Assembly: GCF_000488275.1 (NCBI RefSeq) | Contig: NZ_KI530762.1 | Coordinates: 267,536-331,535 of the forward strand | Length of the DNA stretch: 64,000 nt | Source of the DNA: Acinetobacter brisouii CIP 110357 | GTDB taxonomy: Bacteria > Pseudomonadota > Gammaproteobacteria > Pseudomonadales > Moraxellaceae | Reading direction: 5' to 3' | Shown here: one piece after another, positions 59,005 through 64,000 of the stretch | Layout: every line of letters begins with the position of its first letter | Numbering within the stretch: the stretch's first letter is position 1 | The notes under the pieces: generated by a model | Told to the model about the DNA's origin: nothing | The model's database searches: none | Seen by the model: the letters and a program-made list of their open reading frames with translations, nothing else | Program-made: the position numbers and the translations under genes

Positions 59005-59643
59005 ATGGCTATTGGTTTAGTCGGTCGCAAGTGCGGTATGACCCGTATCTTTACAGATGCTGGTGTTTCTGTGCCTGTAACAGTGATTGAGGTTGATCCA
59101 AACCGCATCACTCAAATCAAAACGCTTGAAACTGATGGTTATCAAGCGATTCAAATCACTACTGGTGAACGTCGCGAATCTCGCGTAACTAACGCTCAGA
59201 AAGGCCATTTTGCGAAAGCTGGTGTTGCTGCTGGTCGTTTGGTTAAAGAATTCCGCGTTGCAGAAGCTGAGCTTGAAGGTCGTGAAGTTGGTGGTACTAT
59301 CGGCGTTGACTTGTTTACAGTTGGTCAAATTGTTGACGTAACTGGCCAGTCTAAAGGTAAGGGCTTCCAAGGTGGTGTTAAGCGTTGGAACTTCCGTACG
59401 CAAGACGCAACTCATGGTAACTCTGTATCTCACCGTGTTTTAGGTTCTACAGGTCAAAACCAGACTCCTGGTCGCGTGTTCAAAGGCAAAAAAATGGCTG
59501 GTCACTTAGGTGATGAACGCGTAACAGTACAAGGTCTTGAAGTTGTATCTATCGACACAGAACGTTCAGTTCTTGTTGTTAAAGGTGCGATTCCTGGTGC
59601 TACTGGCGGCGACGTTATCGTTCGTCCTACGATCAAGGCCTGA
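59005..59643 (+). CDS. rplC: 50S ribosomal protein L3
   Basis: 212 residues, with [18 protein letters not shown] at the N-terminus and the loop [20 protein letters not shown]. The ATG at 59005 is preferred because AGAGG lies nine bases upstream; the ATG at 58999 is too close to it. Confidence 0.98.
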   Translation: MAIGLVGRKCGMTRIFTDAGVSVPVTVIEVDPNRITQIKTLETDGYQAIQITTGERRESRVTNAQKGHFAKAGVAAGRLVKEFRVAEAELEGREVGGTIGVDLFTVGQIVDVTGQSKGKGFQGGVKRWNFRTQDATHGNSVSHRVLGSTGQNQTPGRVFKGKKMAGHLGDERVTVQGLEVVSIDTERSVLVVKGAIPGATGGDVIVRPTIKA

Positions 59644-59654
59644 GGGGAAATAAC

Positions 59655-60257
59655 GTGAATTTAAAAACTGTTTCCGGCTCTGCTGTTGAATTGTCTGAAG
59701 TTGCTTTCGGACGTGAATTTAACGAAGCTCTTGTACACCAAGTTGTAACTGCTTATTTGGCAGGTGGTCGTCAAGGTTCTCGTGCACAAAAATCACGTGC
59801 AGACGTTTCTGGTGGTGGTAAAAAACCATTCCGCCAAAAAGGTACTGGCCGTGCTCGTGCAGGTTCTATTCGTAGCCCAATCTGGGTTGGCGGTGGTAAA
59901 ACATTTGCTGCTCGTCCACAAGACTGGTCTCAAAAAGTTAACCGTAAAATGTACCGCGGTGCAATGCAATGTATCTTAGCTGAACTTGTTCGCCAAGATC
60001 GTCTTGTATTAGTTGAAGAGATTGCAGTTGCAGCTCCAAAAACTAAAGAATTGCTTGCAAAGCTTAACGACTTGAACGCTCCTCGTGCATTGATCGTTAC
60101 AGAAGCTGTAGAAGAGAATTTATATCTTGCAGCACGTAACCTTCCACACGTTGATGTGGTTGATGCAACTGCAATCGATCCAGTTAGCTTGATTGCGTTC
60201 GATAAAGTTGTTATGTCTGTGGCTGCTGCTAAGAAAATTGAGGTAGAACTCGGATGA
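59655..60257 (+). CDS. rplD: 50S ribosomal protein L4
   Basis: 200 residues from a GTG start. It contains the extended loop with [18 protein letters not shown] and [16 protein letters not shown]. In E. coli L4 represses its own operon through the S10 leader. The end overlaps the start of rplW by 4 bp. Confidence 0.98.
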   Translation: MNLKTVSGSAVELSEVAFGREFNEALVHQVVTAYLAGGRQGSRAQKSRADVSGGGKKPFRQKGTGRARAGSIRSPIWVGGGKTFAARPQDWSQKVNRKMYRGAMQCILAELVRQDRLVLVEEIAVAAPKTKELLAKLNDLNAPRALIVTEAVEENLYLAARNLPHVDVVDATAIDPVSLIAFDKVVMSVAAAKKIEVELG

Positions 60258-60574
60258 ACAACGAACGTATCTATCAAGTCCTAAAAGGACCAGTATTCTC
60301 AGAAAAAGCACAAGTTTTAGGTGAAACTGCTGGTGTTCAAGTATTTAAAGTTGCACTTGATGCAAACAAGCTTGAAATCAAAAAAGCAGTTGAACAACTA
60401 TTTGGTGTTCAAGTTGTGAAAGTAAACACAACAATCACTAAAGGTAAGACTAAACGCTTTGGTAAAACATTAGGACGTCGTTCTGATGTTAAAAAAGCAT
60501 ACGTCACCCTGAAAGCTGGCCAAGATGTTGAAATGGCTGACTTGGGCGATACCGCTGAAAGCGCAGCGGAATAA
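60254..60574 (+). CDS. rplW: 50S ribosomal protein L23
   Basis: 106 residues with [16 protein letters not shown] and the loop [20 protein letters not shown]. Its ATG overlaps the rplD stop codon, giving translational coupling. Confidence 0.97.
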   Translation: MNNERIYQVLKGPVFSEKAQVLGETAGVQVFKVALDANKLEIKKAVEQLFGVQVVKVNTTITKGKTKRFGKTLGRRSDVKKAYVTLKAGQDVEMADLGDTAESAAE

Positions 60575-60585
60575 GGACGAAAATT

Positions 60586-61410
60586 ATGCCGATTCAAAAA
60601 TGTAAGCCAACGTCTCCAGGGCGTCGCTTTGTTGAAAAAGTGGTTCATAACCATCTTCACAAAGGCGCACCTTATGCTCCGTTGGTTGAAGCTAAGAAAC
60701 GCACTGGTGGCCGTAATAATAATGGTCACATTACGACTCGCCACGTAGGTGGTGGTCATAAACAGCATTATCGTCTTGTTGACTTTAAACGTAACAAAGA
60801 TGGTATTCCTGCTACTGTAGAACGTATTGAATACGATCCTAACCGTACTGCACACATTGCATTAGTTTTGTATGCTGACGGTGAACGTCGTTATATCATT
60901 GCGCCTAAAGGCTTGCGTGCTGGTGATAAAGTTCAATCTGGTAACGATGCTCCAATTCGTCCAGGTAACTGCTTGCCACTTCGCAACATGCCAATCGGTT
61001 CTACACTACACAACGTTGAACTTAAAATCGGTAAAGGTGCTCAGTTAGCACGTTCTGCTGGTACTTCAGTTCAATTGTTAGGTCGTGATGGTTCTTACGC
61101 AATTGTTCGTCTACGTTCAGGCGAAATGCGTAAAATTCATGTTGAATGTCGCGCTGTAATTGGTGAAGTTTCTAACCAAGAAAACAACCTTCGCTCATTG
61201 GGTAAAGCTGGTGCTGCGCGCTGGCGCGGTGTTCGTCCTACCGTACGTGGTATGGCAATGAACCCAGTTGATCACCCACATGGTGGTGGTGAAGGGCGTA
61301 ACAAAGGTATTCAACCTGTGAGCCCATGGGGTCAAAAAGCTAAAGGGTACAAGACACGTACCAATAAGCGTACGACTAAGATGATTATTCGCGACCGTCG
61401 CGTCAAGTAA
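60586..61410 (+). CDS. rplB: 50S ribosomal protein L2
   Basis: 274 residues, with [13 protein letters not shown] near the N-terminus and the conserved C-terminal [20 protein letters not shown] segment that lies near the peptidyl-transferase centre. Confidence 0.98.
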   Translation: MPIQKCKPTSPGRRFVEKVVHNHLHKGAPYAPLVEAKKRTGGRNNNGHITTRHVGGGHKQHYRLVDFKRNKDGIPATVERIEYDPNRTAHIALVLYADGERRYIIAPKGLRAGDKVQSGNDAPIRPGNCLPLRNMPIGSTLHNVELKIGKGAQLARSAGTSVQLLGRDGSYAIVRLRSGEMRKIHVECRAVIGEVSNQENNLRSLGKAGAARWRGVRPTVRGMAMNPVDHPHGGGEGRNKGIQPVSPWGQKAKGYKTRTNKRTTKMIIRDRRVK

Positions 61411-61423
61411 AGGAATCTGACTA

Positions 61424-61699
61424 ATGCCTCGTTCTCTGAAAAAAGGTCCATTCGTCGATGCGCACTTGTTCGCTAAGGTTGAAGCGGCTGTTGCGGCTAA
61501 TAACCGTAAGCCGATCAAGACTTGGTCTCGTCGTTCGATGATCCTTCCAGATTTTGTTGGTCTAACAATTTCTGTTCACAATGGTCGTAACCATGTTCCA
61601 GTAATTATTTCTGAGCATATGGTTGGTCATAAACTCGGTGAATTCGCGCCAACTCGTACCTATCGTGGTCACGGCGTTGACAAGAAATCTAAACGTTAA
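61424..61699 (+). CDS. rpsS: 30S ribosomal protein S19
   Basis: 91 residues: [15 protein letters not shown] at the N-terminus and [16 protein letters not shown] near the C-terminus. Confidence 0.98.
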   Translation: MPRSLKKGPFVDAHLFAKVEAAVAANNRKPIKTWSRRSMILPDFVGLTISVHNGRNHVPVIISEHMVGHKLGEFAPTRTYRGHGVDKKSKR

Positions 61700-61710
61700 T
61701 AGGTGCTATG

Positions 61711-62040
61711 ATGGAAGTAACTGCTAAATTACGCGGTGCCGCTATCTCGGCACAAAAAGCTCGTTTGGTTGCAGATCTAATTCGTGGCAAATCTGTTGCT
61801 CACGCTTTAAACATCTTAAACTTCAGCAATAAAAAAGCTGCAGTTTTGGTGAAAAAAGCGTTGGAATCTGCAATTGCAAACGCTGAACACAATAACAGTT
61901 TAGATGTTGACGATCTTAAAGTTTCTACGATCTACGTTGATGAAGGCATCAGCCTTAAACGTATTATGCCACGTGCTAAAGGCCGTGCAGATCGTATTAC
62001 TAAGCGTACTTGTCACATCACCGTTAAGGTAGGGGTTTGA
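61711..62040 (+). CDS. rplV: 50S ribosomal protein L22
   Basis: 109 residues starting [20 protein letters not shown] at the second of two tandem ATGs (61711), which is better placed relative to AGGTG and matches the family length; 61708 would add one Met. It contains [13 protein letters not shown] at the tunnel-lining hairpin. Confidence 0.97.
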   Translation: MEVTAKLRGAAISAQKARLVADLIRGKSVAHALNILNFSNKKAAVLVKKALESAIANAEHNNSLDVDDLKVSTIYVDEGISLKRIMPRAKGRADRITKRTCHITVKVGV

Positions 62041-62041
62041 T

Positions 62042-62794
62042 ATGGGTCAGAAGGTTCATCCAATCGGTATCCGCCTAGGTGTTGTGAAACGTCATAACGC
62101 TAACTGGTATGCGAGTCCGAAACAATACGCTGAATACTTGCTTAAAGATTTGCAAGTTCGTGAGTTTTTAACTAAAAAACTTAAGAATGCAATGATCAGC
62201 AATATTCTTATCGAACGCCCTACAGGCGCAGCTAAAGTAACTATTAGCACTGCTCGTCCTGGTATCGTGATCGGTAAAAAAGGCGAAGACATTGAAAAAT
62301 TACAGCGCGAACTTACCAATATTATGGGTGTTCCAGCGCAAGTAAGCATCAACGAAATTGATCGCCCTGACTTGGATGCTCGCCTAGTTGCTGAAGCTAT
62401 CGCTTCTCAATTGGAAAAACGTGTAATGTTCCGTCGTGCTATGAAGCGTGCGGTTCAAAATACGATGCGTGCTGGTGCTAAAGGTATCAAAGTTGAAGTT
62501 TCTGGTCGTTTAGGTGGTGCGGAAATCGCACGTACTGAATGGTATCGTGAAGGTCGTGTACCTTTGCATACTCTTCGTGCTGACATCGACTACGCTACTA
62601 TGCGTGCAGAAACTACTTACGGTACGATTGGTGTTAAAGTTTGGATTTTCCGTGGTGAAATCTTGGGTGGCATGAAACAAGTCATGAACCCAGCACCAGC
62701 TGAGGAACGTCCAGCTAAGCGCGGTCGTGGTCGTGGTGAAGGTCAAGAGCGTCGTGGTCGTCGTTCAGACCGTGCTGCAGACAAGGGAGAATAA
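62042..62794 (+). CDS. rpsC: 30S ribosomal protein S3
   Basis: 250 residues: [14 protein letters not shown], the KH-domain segment [16 protein letters not shown], and a C-terminal Arg/Gly-rich tail ([15 protein letters not shown]) a little longer than in E. coli. Confidence 0.98.
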   Translation: MGQKVHPIGIRLGVVKRHNANWYASPKQYAEYLLKDLQVREFLTKKLKNAMISNILIERPTGAAKVTISTARPGIVIGKKGEDIEKLQRELTNIMGVPAQVSINEIDRPDLDARLVAEAIASQLEKRVMFRRAMKRAVQNTMRAGAKGIKVEVSGRLGGAEIARTEWYREGRVPLHTLRADIDYATMRAETTYGTIGVKVWIFRGEILGGMKQVMNPAPAEERPAKRGRGRGEGQERRGRRSDRAADKGE

Positions 62795-62797
62795 TCC

Positions 62798-63211
62798 ATG
62801 TTGCAACCAAAACGTACCAAATTCCGTAAAGTGCAAAAAGGCCGTAACACTGGTCTAGCACATCGTGGTAGTACAGTATCATTTGGTTCGATTGCGATTA
62901 AAGCTACTGAACGTGGTCGTATGACTGCTCGTCAGATCGAAGCTGCGCGTCGTACCATTAGCCGTCGTATTAAACGTGGTGGTAAAATCTTCATCCGCGT
63001 ATTTCCAGACAAACCAATTACCGAAAAACCATTAGAAGTACGTATGGGTAACGGTAAAGGTAACGTGGAATACTGGGTTTGCGAGATCAAGCCAGGTAAG
63101 ATCCTGTACGAAATTGAAGGTGTGAACGAAGAATTAGCGCGTGAAGCATTTGCTTTGGCTGCTGCTAAACTTCCGTTTAAAACCACTATCGTGACTCGGA
63201 CGGTAATGTAA
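62798..63211 (+). CDS. rplP: 50S ribosomal protein L16
   Basis: 137 residues: [45 protein letters not shown]. The last base of its stop codon is the first base of the rpmC start. Confidence 0.98.
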   Translation: MLQPKRTKFRKVQKGRNTGLAHRGSTVSFGSIAIKATERGRMTARQIEAARRTISRRIKRGGKIFIRVFPDKPITEKPLEVRMGNGKGNVEYWVCEIKPGKILYEIEGVNEELAREAFALAAAKLPFKTTIVTRTVM

Positions 63212-63408
63212 TGAAAACTAAAGATCTACGTGAAAAATCGGTAGAAGAGTTGAAAGCTTTGCTTGATGAGCAACAGCTTAACCAATTCCGTCTTCGTATG
63301 GCAAAGGCAACTGGTCAATTGGGTAAATCTCATGAAGTACAAGTTGCTCGCAAAGCGATTGCTCGTATTAAGACACTCCTTACCGAAAAACAGGGGAACG
63401 GACAATGA
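63211..63408 (+). CDS. rpmC: 50S ribosomal protein L29
   Basis: 65 residues: [18 protein letters not shown] and [15 protein letters not shown]. It overlaps rplP by 1 bp and rpsQ by 4 bp. Confidence 0.97.
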   Translation: MKTKDLREKSVEELKALLDEQQLNQFRLRMAKATGQLGKSHEVQVARKAIARIKTLLTEKQGNGQ

Positions 63409-63662
63409 ATGAAAAAACAGTCCGCACGTTAACCGGCAAAGTTGTAAGCGACAAAATGGACAAGTCTATTGTTGTTCTTATTGAACGCCGAGTTCAACAC
63501 CCGTTGTATGGCAAATCAATCCGCCGTTCAACAAAATTACACGCTCATGATGAGAACAATACTGCTAAAACTGGCGATATCGTAACCATCAAAGAAAGCC
63601 GCCCAATTTCTAAAACTAAAGCTTGGACTTTAGTGGAAGTAGTTGAAGCAGCTGCTGAGTAA
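63405..63662 (+). CDS. rpsQ: 30S ribosomal protein S17
   Basis: 85 residues: [20 protein letters not shown], the loop [12 protein letters not shown], and [19 protein letters not shown]. It is the last gene of the S10 operon, followed by a 92-bp gap with a large hairpin before rplN. Confidence 0.98.
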   Translation: MNEKTVRTLTGKVVSDKMDKSIVVLIERRVQHPLYGKSIRRSTKLHAHDENNTAKTGDIVTIKESRPISKTKAWTLVEVVEAAAE

Positions 63663-63675
63663 TTAGACGTTCTTG

Positions 63676-63735
63676 TTGCATCATCGGTCAATTTCGAGTA
63701 CCCTATGCGTCTTTCGAAATTGTGACCGGTGATGC
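63676..63735 (+). promoter_or_regulatory. Long hairpin overlapping a possible promoter between rpsQ and rplN
   Basis: Arms 63678-63697 and 63714-63735 pair along about 20 bp (GCATCATCGGTCAATTTCGA with its near-complement; one two-base bulge and one wobble pair). The loop has 16 bases. TTGCAT (63676-63681), a 17-base spacer and TACCCT (63699-63704) could be a promoter for rplN, the first gene of the E. coli spc operon. No T-run follows, so a classical terminator is unlikely. Confidence 0.55.
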
Positions 63736-63754
63736 TCGGTTTTGGAGTAGGGCA

Positions 63755-64000
63755 ATGATTCAAACCGAAAGTATGCTCGACGTAGCAGACAACAGTGGTG
63801 CTCGCCGCGTACAATGTATTAAAGTACTTGGTGGTTCACATCGTCGTTATGCATCTGTTGGCGACATTATTAAAGTTACTGTAAAAGAAGCAATTCCACG
63901 TGGCCGTGTTAAAAAAGGTGACGTGATGAATGCTGTAGTTGTACGTACAAAATTCGGCATCCGTCGTCCAGATGGTTCTGTTATCCGTTTTGATGATAAC
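63755..64000 (+). CDS. rplN: 50S ribosomal protein L14 (3' end beyond window)
   Basis: The first 82 codons are visible: [20 protein letters not shown], then [15 protein letters not shown] and the basic RVKKGDV segment. The normal length is about 122, so about one third lies beyond the right edge. It would be the first gene of the spc operon. Confidence 0.97.
   Translation, partial: MIQTESMLDVADNSGARRVQCIKVLGGSHRRYASVGDIIKVTVKEAIPRGRVKKGDVMNAVVVRTKFGIRRPDGSVIRFDDN

Overview
The window looks like an Acinetobacter chromosome. The DNA is AT-rich, around 40% G+C by eye. The proteins read as Moraxellaceae/Pseudomonadales types: the leuCDB-asd-fimV-truA neighbourhood shared with Pseudomonas, an RNase E with a long Q/N/V/A-rich tail, and an lpsB/lpxL-like lipooligosaccharide pair. 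No tRNA, rRNA, CRISPR array, prophage or insertion sequence was seen. This is core chromosome, so the unusual items are mostly regulatory structures and odd gene architectures.

Layout. 1-3.25 kb: rne (minus strand, C-terminus off the left edge) with a long structured 5' leader, divergent from rluC. 4-12.4 kb: rluC and a HAD phosphatase, a WYL regulator, a glutathione S-transferase, a LysR regulator, a metallo-beta-lactamase-fold hydrolase, a DoxX-like membrane protein and katG. 12.5-17.1 kb: a 65-codon gene that contains its own terminator hairpin, then rppH-ptsP, a HAD-IB phosphatase and a putative membrane metallopeptidase. 17.1-31 kb: a LysR gene divergent from leuC-leuD-(lipoprotein)-leuB, then infA, an AraC-type regulator, truA, an asparaginase, a FimV system split into two proteins, and asd. 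31-38 kb: the lpsB/lpxL-like genes, a LysE exporter, a macro-domain deacetylase, DUF1272, cytochrome b562, uup and slyX. 38-50 kb: topA, a metallopeptidase-like protein, HdeD, CYTH-CHAD, a UvrD-type helicase, an RRM protein, a Kef-type antiporter, and rpmB-rpmG. 50-58 kb: an aldehyde dehydrogenase divergent from a TetR regulator, purU convergent with yihA, nsrR beside a shortened flavohaemoglobin-like gene, a cystathionine beta-lyase-like enzyme and a class I amidotransferase. 58.4-64 kb: the S10 ribosomal operon (rpsJ to rpsQ) with a consensus promoter, running into rplN at the right edge.

How the genes work together. RNase E, RppH, PtsP, TopA, Uup, YihA, IF-1 and the ribosomal proteins are RNA, translation and nutrient-status functions. 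leuC/D/B form a leucine operon, probably controlled by the adjacent LysR protein. NsrR and the globin form a nitric-oxide response pair, with a recognisable NsrR-like operator in front of the globin gene.

Most interesting observations: (1) an ArfA-like gene layout at 12524-12721, where a 13-bp terminator hairpin inside the reading frame should give a non-stop mRNA; (2) a structured rne leader at 3318-3608, consistent with RNase E autoregulation; (3) a globin with a remnant FAD domain and no NAD domain, under an NsrR-like site; (4) FimV divided into a periplasmic and a cytoplasmic protein; (5) a perfect 18-bp palindrome upstream of leuC; (6) a 20-bp hairpin overlapping a possible promoter between rpsQ and rplN. 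No searches or folding programs were run. Family names come from recognising motifs in the translated sequence.
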